Positions 44,962-52,641 of a stretch of DNA of 64,000 nucleotides are shown piece after piece (positions within the stretch are counted from its first letter, which is position 1; every line of letters starts with the position of its first letter). Made by a program: the position numbers and the translations under genes. The stretch spans positions 225,277 through 289,276 of the forward strand of contig NZ_FNQJ01000003.1 in assembly GCF_900107605.1 (NCBI RefSeq). Reading direction: 5' to 3'. Below the pieces are notes generated by a model that did no database searches, was not told the DNA's origin, and saw only the letters and a list, made by a program, of their open reading frames with translations. This DNA is from Acidovorax soli (lineage in GTDB: Bacteria > Pseudomonadota > Gammaproteobacteria > Burkholderiales > Burkholderiaceae_C).

Positions 44962-45324
44962 TCACCCGCTGCGGAAGATGAAATACACCGCGCCGACCAT
45001 GCACAGACCTGCCCAAAGGTAGTCCCACTTGAGGGGCTGGTCGAGATAGAACACCGCAAACGGCACAAACACCGACAGCGTGATGACCTCTTGCAGGATC
45101 TTGAGCTGCCCCACATTGAACTGGGTGTAGCCAATGCGGTTGGCAGGCACCTGCAGCAGGTACTCGAACAGCGCAATGCCCCAGCTGACCAGCGCAGCCA
45201 CGTACCAGGGCGATGTCGCCAGGTTCTTCAGGTGGCCATACCAGGCAAAGGTCATGAAGACGTTGCTGGCCACCAGCAACACGATGGTTTGCAGGCTGAC
45301 GGGAAGCGATTGCAGAGAGTTCAT
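44962..45324 (-). CDS. DUF486-family small membrane protein (DMT-like)
   Basis: A 120-residue protein with four membrane helices, resembling half of a drug/metabolite transporter. The family pattern FMTFAWYGHLKNL, LLQVPANRIGYTQFNVGQLK and ILQEVITLSVFVPFAVFYL is clear, ending FIFRSG. Function unknown. It lies between the DUF47-pit and liv operons as a single gene on the same strand. Confidence 0.88.
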   Translation of the reverse strand: MNSLQSLPVSLQTIVLLVASNVFMTFAWYGHLKNLATSPWYVAALVSWGIALFEYLLQVPANRIGYTQFNVGQLKILQEVITLSVFVPFAVFYLDQPLKWDYLWAGLCMVGAVYFIFRSG

Positions 45325-45442
45325 GGACACCATGCCACAGAGCAGCCAACACGAAAACACAAGCCAGATATGGTTTTATCCCTTGCCGGATAAACGCCAC
45401 GAGCTATCCATCGTGGAATATTCCACACCCGGCACAGGATCA

Positions 45443-45477
45443 ACAAAAAAGGCACTGCAGCCAGTGCAGTGCCTTTG
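45443..45477 (-). terminator. Terminator of the liv operon
   Basis: AAAGGCACTGCA and TGCAGTGCCTTT pair perfectly around a 5-base loop, followed on the minus strand by TTTTTTGTTG. It starts 31 bases after the livF stop. Confidence 0.92.
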
Positions 45478-45507
45478 GAATAACGCCTGCACCCGCAGGC
45501 ACCACGC

Positions 45508-46236
45508 TCACTCGCCCAGATAGGCGGCGCGCACGCGCGGGTCGCTCAGCAGTTCCTGGCCGGGGCCGGTCATGGTGATGAGGCCCGACTCCATGACGTA
45601 GCCACGGTCGGCAATGGCGAGGGCCCGGCTGGCGTTCTGCTCCACCAGCAAGATGGTCACTCCCAGGGCGTACACGTCGCGCACCACCTCGAAGATCTTG
45701 TCCACCATGATGGGCGACAGGCCCATGGAGGGCTCGTCGAGCAGCAGCACCTTGGGCTGGCTCATCAGCGCCCGGCCCATGGCCAGCATCTGCTGCTCAC
45801 CACCGCTCATGGTGCCGGCCAGCTGGTCCTTGCGCTCACGCAGGCGCGGGAAGATGGAGAACATCTTCTCGATATCGGCCGCGATGCCCGCCTTGTCGTT
45901 GCGGATGTAGGCGCCCATCTGCAGGTTTTCGGTGATGGTCATGCGCGCAAACACGCCGCGGCCTTCCGGCACCATGACCAGGCCCTTCTTCACCAGGTCC
46001 CAGGCGCCCTTGCCCCTGATGCTCTCGCCCAGGTATTCGATGTCGCCATCGTTGATGGGCAACGTGCCGGTAATGGCCTTCATGGTGGTGGTCTTGCCGG
46101 CGCCATTCGACCCGATCAGCGACACCAGTTCGCCCTCACGCACTTCGAAGTCCACGCCCTTGACGGCCTGGATACCGCCGTAGGCCACCTTCAGGCCCTT
46201 GACCTGCAGCAGTACCTTGTTGGATTTTTCGGCCAT
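45508..46236 (-). CDS. livF: Branched-chain amino-acid ABC transporter ATPase LivF
   Basis: A 242-residue ABC ATPase. Walker A GSNGAGKTT, the LivF-type signature AGTMSGGEQQML (LSGGQ equivalent), Walker B KVLLLDEPSMGLSP and the H-loop LLVEQNA are present. The start at 46236 was preferred because GGAGG is 9 bases away; a TTG six bases upstream would leave only 3. Last gene of livHMGF. Confidence 0.95.
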   Translation of the reverse strand: MAEKSNKVLLQVKGLKVAYGGIQAVKGVDFEVREGELVSLIGSNGAGKTTTMKAITGTLPINDGDIEYLGESIRGKGAWDLVKKGLVMVPEGRGVFARMTITENLQMGAYIRNDKAGIAADIEKMFSIFPRLRERKDQLAGTMSGGEQQMLAMGRALMSQPKVLLLDEPSMGLSPIMVDKIFEVVRDVYALGVTILLVEQNASRALAIADRGYVMESGLITMTGPGQELLSDPRVRAAYLGE

Positions 46237-46238
46237 TC

Positions 46239-47021
46239 TCAATGTCCTCCGGTGCCCAGATAGGCCTCAATCACTTTTTCGTTCTTCTGCACTTCGGCCG
46301 GGTTGCCCTCGGCGATCTGCTTGCCGTAATCGAGCACCGTCACGCGGTCGCACAGGCCCATCACCAGCTTCACATCGTGCTCGATCAGCAAGATGGTGCG
46401 GTTGTCGTTGCGGATGCGGTCGATCAGCTCGCGCAGCTGCACCTTCTCGGTGGCGTTCATGCCGGCGGCGGGCTCATCGAGCGCAATCAGCTGCGGGTCG
46501 GTGGCAAGCGCACGGGCAATCTCCAGGCGGCGCTGGTCGCCATACGACAGCGTGCGCGCCTTGTAGTCGGCGAACTTGCCGATGCCCACGTAGTCCAGCA
46601 GTTCCTGGGCACGCTTGGCAATCGCGGCTTCTTCTTCCTTGAAGCCCTTGGTGCGCAGCACCGCGCCCAGCAGGCCGGACTTGGTGCGAATGTGGCGGCC
46701 CACCATCACGTTCTCCAGGGCCGTCATTTCGGCGAACAGGCGAATGTTCTGGAAGGTGCGGGCGATGCCAGCCTTGGCCACTTCGTGCACGGCCGTGGGC
46801 TCGTAGGGCTTGCCGGCCAGCTCGAAGCTGCCGCTGTCGGGCGTGTACAGGCCGGTGATCACGTTGAAGAACGTGGTCTTGCCCGCGCCGTTGGGGCCGA
46901 TCAGGCCATAGACCTGGCCGCGCTGGATGGTGATGCCCACGTCGGACAGGGCCTGCAGGCCGCCGAAACGCTTGGAAATGCCGGCGACCTTCAGCACCAC
47001 ATCATTGGATTTCTCTGTCAT
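46239..47021 (-). CDS. livG: Branched-chain amino-acid ABC transporter ATPase LivG
   Basis: A 260-residue ABC ATPase with Walker A GPNGAGKTTFFNV, the LivG-specific insertion (KSGLLGAVLRTKGFKEEEAA), signature LSYGDQRRLEIARAL, Walker B LIALDEPAAGMNATE and H-loop LLIEHD. Two bases separate its stop from the livF start. Confidence 0.96.
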   Translation of the reverse strand: MTEKSNDVVLKVAGISKRFGGLQALSDVGITIQRGQVYGLIGPNGAGKTTFFNVITGLYTPDSGSFELAGKPYEPTAVHEVAKAGIARTFQNIRLFAEMTALENVMVGRHIRTKSGLLGAVLRTKGFKEEEAAIAKRAQELLDYVGIGKFADYKARTLSYGDQRRLEIARALATDPQLIALDEPAAGMNATEKVQLRELIDRIRNDNRTILLIEHDVKLVMGLCDRVTVLDYGKQIAEGNPAEVQKNEKVIEAYLGTGGH

Positions 47022-47043
47022 TGCGAACTTTCGGTGGAGTGCT

Positions 47044-48120
47044 TCAGGTCTTTTGCGTCAGGCTCTTGCCGTGCTCGGGCGTTGGCCACAGGCCGCGGGG
47101 GCGCAGCAGCATGATGATGATCATGGCCAGGGCAATCAGCAGCTGGCGCAGGATGGCGGAGTCGATGCGGCCGTCGGTCATGGCCTGCAGCGGGCCGGCC
47201 ACGTAGCGCAGGACCTCGGGCAGGGCCGACAGCAGCACGGCGCCCAGGATCACGCCGGGGATGTGGCCAATACCGCCCAGCACCACCATGGCGACGATCA
47301 TGACCGACTCCATCAGGCTGAACGACTCGGGCGACACGAAGCCCTGGAAGGCTCCGAACATGGAACCCGCCACACCACCAAACGAGGCGCCCATGCCAAA
47401 GGCGAGCAGCTTCATGTTGCGGGTGTTGATGCCCATGGCCTTGGCGGCAATTTCGTCTTCGCGGATCGCCATCCAGGCACGACCGATGCGCGAGTCCTGC
47501 AGGCGGTAGCAAATCACCACGCTGACGACCACCAGTACCAGGAACAGGTAGTAGTAGAGCGTGACGGAGTTGATGTCAAAGCCGAACAATTCGAGCCGCT
47601 TGCCCAGATCCAGTCCGAAGATCTTGACCGAGTCGATCTGGCCCATGCCCTTGGGGCCGTTGGTCAGGTTGACGGGATGGTCCAGGTTGTTCAGGAAGAT
47701 GCGGATGATTTCACCGAAGCCCAGGGTCACGATGGCCAGGTAATCGCCGCGCAGCTTGAGCGTGGGCGCCCCGAGCAAGGCGCCGAAGAACGCCGCCACC
47801 AGCGCCGCCAGCGGTATCACCAGCCACAGCGAGGTGTGCAACCCGTTCGGGAACATGGCGGCAAACGCCGCGAAATTGTCTGCCAGGTGCGGCGACGCCA
47901 TCAGGGCAAACAGGTAGGCACCCACGGCGTAGAACGCCACATAGCCCAGGTCGAGCAGGCCGGCGTAGCCCACCACGATGTTCAGGCCCAGCGCCAGCAG
48001 CACATACAGCAGGGCCAGGTCGGCAATGCGCACCCAGGCGTTGCCGAAGGATTGCAGGATCAGTGGCAGCACCAGCAGCGCCACGGCGCCGATGATCCAG
48101 TTGGTTTTGGTGTTCTTCAT
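47044..48120 (-). CDS. livM: Branched-chain amino-acid ABC transporter permease LivM
   Basis: A 358-residue permease with about nine membrane segments. The family phrases LGLNIVVGYAGLLDLGYVAF and LRGDYLAIVTLGFGEIIRI, and the cytoplasmic coupling loop (SRIGRAWMAIREDEIAAKAMG), are clear. The C terminus ends with GLWPTPEHGKSL. Twelve bases after livH. Confidence 0.96.
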   Translation of the reverse strand: MKNTKTNWIIGAVALLVLPLILQSFGNAWVRIADLALLYVLLALGLNIVVGYAGLLDLGYVAFYAVGAYLFALMASPHLADNFAAFAAMFPNGLHTSLWLVIPLAALVAAFFGALLGAPTLKLRGDYLAIVTLGFGEIIRIFLNNLDHPVNLTNGPKGMGQIDSVKIFGLDLGKRLELFGFDINSVTLYYYLFLVLVVVSVVICYRLQDSRIGRAWMAIREDEIAAKAMGINTRNMKLLAFGMGASFGGVAGSMFGAFQGFVSPESFSLMESVMIVAMVVLGGIGHIPGVILGAVLLSALPEVLRYVAGPLQAMTDGRIDSAILRQLLIALAMIIIMLLRPRGLWPTPEHGKSLTQKT

Positions 48121-48132
48121 GGCAATAGGTCC

Positions 48133-49062
48133 TCAGGCGCGGTCGGCCACGCGTTCACCCAGCAGGCCCGAGGGGCGCAGCGTCAGGATGATGATGAGCA
48201 CGATGAACGCAAAGATGTCGGTGTAGTGGCTGCCCAGCAGGCCGCCCGTGAGCGCGCCGATGTAGCCCGAGCCGATGGCCTCGATCAGGCCCAGCAGGAT
48301 GCCGCCCACCACGGCACCGGCCAGGTTGCCGATGCCGCCGAACACCGCCGCCGTGAAGGCCTTGAGTCCCGGCAGGAAACCCATGGTGTGCTGCGCCGTG
48401 CCGTAGTTGGATGCATACATGATGCCGGCGATGGCCGCCAGAACGGCACCGATGATGAAGGTGGCCGAGATCACCATGTCAGGCTTCACGCCCATGAGCG
48501 AAGCCACACGGGGGTTTTCTGCCGTGGCGCGCATGGCACGGCCTAATTTGGTGTAGTTCACCAGGTACATCAGCGCAGCCAGGGCCACCACGGTCACGCC
48601 CAGAATCAGGATCTGGGTGGAGGTGATGACGGCCCCGCCCACCTGGAACGGCGTGGCCGGCAGCAAAGTGGGATAGGACTTGTAATTGGGCTTCCAGATG
48701 ATCATGGCCAGCGTCTGCAGCAGGATCGACATGCCGATGGCCGTGATCAGCGGCGCCAGACGCGGGCTGCTGCGCAGCGGTTTGTAGGCCACCTTCTCGA
48801 TCGTGAAATTGAGCGCGGCGGCCACCACGCAGGCAATGATGGTGGCCAGCAGCAGAATGAGCCAGCCCGGTGCTCCCGGCATGGCCTCCTGCATGAGTCC
48901 GATACAGCTCCAACTGGTGAGAGCGCCGACCATGAGCACTTCGCCATGGGCAAAATTGATCAGCTGAATAATGCCGTACACCATGGTGTAGCCCAAGGCT
49001 ATCAAGGCGTACATGCTGCCGAGAACCAGACCGTTGATGATCTGCTGCAGCAAAATGTCCAT
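48133..49062 (-). CDS. livH: Branched-chain amino-acid ABC transporter permease LivH
   Basis: A 309-residue permease with the LivH landmarks LQQIINGLVLGSMYALIALG, YTMVYGIIQLINFAHGEVLM and the coupling loop KLGRAMRATAENPRVASLMG, ending ILTLRPSGLLGERV. First gene of the operon. No periplasmic binding protein gene lies on either side, so the ligand-binding partner must be encoded elsewhere. Confidence 0.96.
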   Translation of the reverse strand: MDILLQQIINGLVLGSMYALIALGYTMVYGIIQLINFAHGEVLMVGALTSWSCIGLMQEAMPGAPGWLILLLATIIACVVAAALNFTIEKVAYKPLRSSPRLAPLITAIGMSILLQTLAMIIWKPNYKSYPTLLPATPFQVGGAVITSTQILILGVTVVALAALMYLVNYTKLGRAMRATAENPRVASLMGVKPDMVISATFIIGAVLAAIAGIMYASNYGTAQHTMGFLPGLKAFTAAVFGGIGNLAGAVVGGILLGLIEAIGSGYIGALTGGLLGSHYTDIFAFIVLIIILTLRPSGLLGERVADRA

Positions 49063-49146
49063 AAGAGAAGTCCTTCGTTTGTGACGTACCCACCGCTTTG
49101 GCACCGAAATCGGTACAGCCTTGTGGGCCCGACTGCCATGTAGCAA

Positions 49147-49193
49147 AAAACCCGCCAGGAATGCAGCTGTGCGGGTTTGAGGACGCGATTGTA
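49147..49193 (-). promoter_or_regulatory. Putative liv promoter element with immediate hairpin
   Basis: On the minus strand TACAAT (49193-49188) is followed at the expected transcript start by AAACCCGC ... GCGGGTTTTTTG (49181-49147). This is a hairpin with T-run about 85 bases before the livH start. It may be the rarA terminator, or an attenuator in a liv leader. No convincing -35 is seen. The remaining 313-base gap between livH and rarA shows no gene. Confidence 0.4.
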
Positions 49194-49375
49194 GCGAGTA
49201 GTTTTCGGCCGTCCGGGCCTTGTCTGGCGGGGTTTTCCCTTGGGTTTGGGATCCATCAGCCGGGGACGCAACGCATAAGAAAGATTGATGGATCTATCTC
49301 AAAAACGGAGTAAATGGATTGCCGGCGGCAGGCCGGGCCGGACGCACCGCTCGGCGGCCCGGTCGGTACTGTGAC

Positions 49376-50713
49376 TCAGGGGTTTTCCGGGTCCGCGCTG
49401 GCAGCCGCATTGCGCACCCGCAGGTCCCGCAGCTTTTGCGCGATCTTGATTTCCAGGCCCCGCTCCACCGGCTGATAGAAGCCCGGTTCCGCCATGCCTT
49501 CGGGCAGGTAACGTTCGCCAGCGGCAAAACCGCCCTCCTCGTCATGGGCGTAGCGGTAACCCTTGCCGTAGTCGAGCGCCTTCATGAGCTGGGTGGGCGC
49601 ATTGCGCAGGTGCATGGGCACGGGGCGCGTACCGTCTTGCTTCACATGGGCGCGCGCGGCGTTGTAGGCCTTGTACACGGCGTTCGATTTGGGCGCCACG
49701 GCGAGGTAGATCACGCACTCGGCCAGCGCCAGCTCGCCCTCCGGGCTGCCCAGGCGCTCGTACACCTCGCTGGCGTCGAGCGCCAGGCGCAGCGCGCGCG
49801 GGTCGGCCAGGCCCACATCCTCGGCCGCCATGCGCACCAGGCGGCGCGCCATGTAGCGCGGATCGGCGCCGCCGTCGAGCATGCGCACCAGCCAGTACAG
49901 CGCGGCGTCGGGGTCGGAGCCGCGCACCGACTTGTGCAGCGCGCTGATGGTGTCGTAGAACTGCTCTCCGCCCTTGTCGTAGCGGCGCATGCGCTCGCCC
50001 AGCACGCGGACCACCCAGGCGTCGGTGATCTCGGCCAGCTGCTCCTGGGCGGCCGCCATGGACAGCGTCTCCAGCGTGTTGAGCAGGCGGCGGGCATCGC
50101 CATCGGCGTAGGCCACCAGCCGTTCGATTGCTTCGTTTTCAATAGCTGGAAGCGCTTGCTCCTTCTGCGCCAGAGCCACAATTTTTTTCAAATCCGCGAT
50201 GGACAGCGGTTGCAGCACATACACCGCCGCACGCGACAGCAGGGCCGAGTTGACCTCGAACGAAGGGTTCTCGGTGGTGGCGCCGATGAAGGTGAACAGC
50301 CCGCTCTCGACATGCGGCAAAAACGCGTCCTGCTGGCTCTTGTTGAAGCGGTGCACCTCATCCACAAAGACGATGGTGCGCTGCTGCATGAGGCCGCCCT
50401 TGGCCGCCTCGGCACGCTCCACCGCCTCGCGGATGTCCTTGACCCCGCCCAGCACGGCACTGATGCTGATGAACTGCGCATCGAACGCGTCGGCCATCAG
50501 GCGCGCAATGGTCGTCTTGCCCACACCGGGCGGGCCCCAGAGGATGCAGCTGTGCGGCCGGCCCGACTCGAACGCCAGGCGCAGCGGCATGCCCGGCCCC
50601 AGCACATGCTGCTGGCCGATGACTTCGGAGAGCTGGTGCGGGCGCAGGCGCTCGGCCAGGGGCTGGTGGGAGACGGCGGGCGGTTTCACGTTCGGCGAGG
50701 GGGCTGACTTCAA
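49376..50713 (-). CDS. rarA: Replication-associated recombination protein A
   Basis: A 445-residue AAA+ ATPase (RarA/MgsA) acting at stalled replication forks. Walker A GPPGVGKTT, Walker B IVFVDEVHRFNKSQQDAF, sensor 1 GATTENPSFEVN and arginine finger region, then the tetramerisation domain with RGSDPDAALYWLVRMLDGGADP and the C-terminal GYRYAHDE are all present. The start is uncertain: TTG at 50713 or GTG at 50689, both before SHQPLAERLRP. The stretch ALPAIENEAIERL (codons near 50110-50165) is encoded by a dispersed repeat. It forms the far end of the ftsK-lolA-rarA neighbourhood, interrupted here by two plus-strand genes. Confidence 0.94.
   Translation of the reverse strand: MKSAPSPNVKPPAVSHQPLAERLRPHQLSEVIGQQHVLGPGMPLRLAFESGRPHSCILWGPPGVGKTTIARLMADAFDAQFISISAVLGGVKDIREAVERAEAAKGGLMQQRTIVFVDEVHRFNKSQQDAFLPHVESGLFTFIGATTENPSFEVNSALLSRAAVYVLQPLSIADLKKIVALAQKEQALPAIENEAIERLVAYADGDARRLLNTLETLSMAAAQEQLAEITDAWVVRVLGERMRRYDKGGEQFYDTISALHKSVRGSDPDAALYWLVRMLDGGADPRYMARRLVRMAAEDVGLADPRALRLALDASEVYERLGSPEGELALAECVIYLAVAPKSNAVYKAYNAARAHVKQDGTRPVPMHLRNAPTQLMKALDYGKGYRYAHDEEGGFAAGERYLPEGMAEPGFYQPVERGLEIKIAQKLRDLRVRNAAASADPENP
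50122..50172 (-). repeat. Dispersed repeat inside rarA
   Basis: On the minus strand: CAGAAGGAGCAAGCGCTTCC, AGCTATTGAAAACGAAGC. The AGCAAGCGCTTCCAGCTATT core is one of the clearest matches to the intergenic repeat family in this window, yet it is inside the reading frame of a conserved gene. Confidence 0.65.
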
Positions 50714-50791
50714 TGGTAGCCGGCATTCCGGCCAATGACCGCCGGCTTCTAGAATGACCCGCATCGCGTCCGCAGCCCCTGGAGGATTTCC

Positions 50792-51187
50792 ATGCCCGTG
50801 CGCATCGTTCAACTCGGCAGCCCTCGTGCCCCCGGCGAGGGCACCCGCATCGGCACCGTGCGCCGCCCGCCGCGCGGTGTGCCCAAGGAGCAGTTCGCGG
50901 CGCAGGACTGGTACGACGTCTGGTACCCCAACCTGGCACCGAGCCCCGAAACCGTCAAGCAGGCCCAGGCCGCCACCACGCCCCAGGAATGGGCGGCCTT
51001 CGCGCGCAAGTACCGCGCCGAGATGGCCACGCCCGAGAACCGCCACACCCTGGCGCTCCTGGCCCGGATGTCGCAGGACGCGAACTTCTCGGTCGGTTGC
51101 TACTGCGAGGACGAGGCCCACTGCCATCGCTCGGTATTGCGCCAACTGCTGGCCGAGGCCGGAGCACGGATATCCAATCCCCCCTGA
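50792..51187 (+). CDS. DUF488-family protein
   Basis: A 131-residue protein of the DUF488 family. It begins VRIVQLGSPRAPGEGTRIGT and has the family phrases QDWYDVWYPNLAPSPE, TPQEWAAFARKYRAEM and the metal-like motif VGCYCEDEAHCHRSVLRQLL with two cysteines and two histidines. Function unknown. The last codons (ISNPP, stop) lie in the dispersed repeat that continues to 51260, so the repeat provides the stop codon. A TAGAAT box lies at 50751. Confidence 0.85.
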   Translation: MPVRIVQLGSPRAPGEGTRIGTVRRPPRGVPKEQFAAQDWYDVWYPNLAPSPETVKQAQAATTPQEWAAFARKYRAEMATPENRHTLALLARMSQDANFSVGCYCEDEAHCHRSVLRQLLAEAGARISNPP

Positions 51188-51262
51188 GCCGCTTCGCGCC
51201 TTCCCCCCAGGGGGACGCCGCCAGCGCGGCGGGGCGGCCCTTGCGCGGCGTCTGCTGGCCTG
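51178..51262 (+). repeat. Long G+C-rich dispersed repeat overlapping the DUF488 stop
   Basis: CCCCCCTGAGCCGCTTCGCG, CCTTCCCCCCAGGGGGACGC, CGCCAGCGCGGCGGGGCGGC, CCTTGCGCGG. It is nearly identical to the minus-strand copy at 14984-15058. The TGA stop of the DUF488 gene (51185-51187) is part of the repeat. Confidence 0.75.
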
Positions 51263-51307
51263 GGCCACGCCGGTTTCGTATGCAGCGCCGCGCCATGAGT
51301 CACTGAG

Positions 51308-51928
51308 ATGCACCCAAAAGACCAAGAACCGCTCGACGCCCTGCTCGCCCGCGTGCGCGCCTGCCACCTCTGCGCGGGGCACCTGCCGCTCGGGCCGCGC
51401 CCGGTGCTGCAGGCGCATGCAGATGCACGCATCCTCATCGCGGGCCAGGCGCCGGGCCGCAAGGTGCATGCCTCGGGCGTGCCTTTCGACGACGCCAGCG
51501 GTGAACGCCTGCGCCTATGGATGGGCATCTCGCGCGAGACCTTCTACGACCCGCGCCAGGTAGCGATACTGCCCATGGGTTTTTGCTACCCTGGCCGGGG
51601 CACATCGGGCGACCTGCCGCCGCGCCCCGAATGCGCACCGGCCTGGCGCCAACCGCTGCTGGACCGTCTGCCGCAGGTGCGGCTCACTCTCGCGATCGGC
51701 CTGTACGCCCTGGCCTGGCACCTGCCCGCCCGCAAGGGCCAGCCGCTGGCGGAGGCAGTACAGGGCACCTGCGCACGGCCGGATGCGCCCGTCCTGGCCC
51801 TGCCCCATCCGAGCCCGCGCAACAATGGCTGGCTCAAGCGCCACCCGTGGTTCGAGATCGCGCTGCAGCCCCTGGTACGGGCACGCGTGGCGGCCGTGCT
51901 GGCCACTCAGGACGAAAAACGACTCTAG
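51308..51928 (+). CDS. Uracil-DNA glycosylase family protein
   Basis: A 206-residue protein of the UDG superfamily in the small group found beside lolA/rarA in proteobacteria. CHLCAGHLPLGPRPVLQ is the cysteine-containing opening. ILIAGQAPGRKVHASGVPFDDASG is the uracil-site motif (GQAPG-type), and LPHPSPRNNGWLKRHPWFE near the C terminus is the DNA-binding LPHPSPR/N loop. The activity may be uracil removal or only structural resemblance; no iron-sulfur cysteine set of family 4 is complete. It lies on the opposite strand between rarA and lolA. Confidence 0.82.
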   Translation: MHPKDQEPLDALLARVRACHLCAGHLPLGPRPVLQAHADARILIAGQAPGRKVHASGVPFDDASGERLRLWMGISRETFYDPRQVAILPMGFCYPGRGTSGDLPPRPECAPAWRQPLLDRLPQVRLTLAIGLYALAWHLPARKGQPLAEAVQGTCARPDAPVLALPHPSPRNNGWLKRHPWFEIALQPLVRARVAAVLATQDEKRL

Positions 51929-51970
51929 CGGTTGATAAATAAGCGCCAGAAGCTCTCAAAACAAAAGCGT
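51929..51970. repeat. Dispersed AGCGC-type repeat
   Basis: CGGTTGATAAATAAGCGCC, AGAAGCTCTCAAAACAAAAG, CGTTTA fill the 42 bases between the glycosylase stop and the lolA stop. The AAGCGCCAGAAGCTCTCAAAA core matches other family members and separates two convergent genes. Confidence 0.6.
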
Positions 51971-52603
51971 TTACTGCTTGAGCACATCCGCCCCTGCTGG
52001 CGGCTTGAACTGGAAGGTGCCCGGCGGCAGCGCGGCATTGGTCTGCATGCCCGTGAAGCGGATGGCTGAACGCTGGCCAAAGCTGTCCAGGATGTCGAGC
52101 GCGGCCAGTTGCTCGCCCGAAAAACCCACGCGCACGCTCTGCAACTGGCCGTCCTTGGCCTTGGGGCGGGCCAGCACCCATTGCAGGCCATCCTGGTCAG
52201 GGGCCGCTTCGAGCGTGAACTCGGCCTTCAGCGCCGACAGGTCGGGCGCCGAGGCCACCAGGGCCGCGGGCGTGCTGCCCAGGGCCTGGGCCTGGGTGCG
52301 CTGTGTCACCTGGTTCAGGTCGGCGTCGTACAACCACAGCGTCTGCCCATCAGCCACGATGGTCTGCTCAAAAGGCTTCTTGTAGATGAACTTGAAGCGC
52401 CCCGGCCGCTGGAACTCGAAGCTGCCGCTGCTGGTTTTGGTGCGCGCGGCCTGGCCGTCCTTCGGGGGCGAGGTGACGACCTGGGTGAAATCGGCGCGAC
52501 CCGTCTGGCTGCCCTTCATGAAGGACTCCAGGCTTTTCAGGCCGTCAGCGCTTGCCAGTTGTGCACCAGTAGCTATCAAGAAAGTAGCAATCAATTTCTT
52601 CAA
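51971..52603 (-). CDS. lolA: Outer-membrane lipoprotein carrier protein LolA
   Basis: A 210-residue periplasmic chaperone that carries lipoproteins from the LolCDE complex to the outer membrane. Family landmarks: LKSLESFMKGSQTGRADFTQ, SGSFEFQRPGRFKFIYKKPF, QTIVADGQTLWLYDADLNQVTQR and FQFKPPAGADV. The start is a TTG at 52603 with AGGAG 6 bases upstream. The signal peptide (KKLIATFLIATGAQLASA) is encoded by DNA that matches the dispersed repeat family (TTGATAGCTACTGG...CAAGCGCTG). It follows ftsK by 38 bases. Confidence 0.94.
   Translation of the reverse strand: MKKLIATFLIATGAQLASADGLKSLESFMKGSQTGRADFTQVVTSPPKDGQAARTKTSSGSFEFQRPGRFKFIYKKPFEQTIVADGQTLWLYDADLNQVTQRTQAQALGSTPAALVASAPDLSALKAEFTLEAAPDQDGLQWVLARPKAKDGQLQSVRVGFSGEQLAALDILDSFGQRSAIRFTGMQTNAALPPGTFQFKPPAGADVLKQ
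52545..52600 (-). repeat. Dispersed repeat forming the lolA signal-peptide codons
   Basis: On the minus strand: AAATTGATTGCTACTTTC, TTGATAGCTACTGGTGCA, CAACTGGCAAGCGCTGACGG. The TTGATAGCTAC and AAGCGCTGACGG parts are the two cores of the dispersed repeat, in the same order as other copies. Confidence 0.65.
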
Positions 52604-52641
52604 CGGAAACTCCTGTCAGGGTGCAGAAAGCCCGTTCGCGG

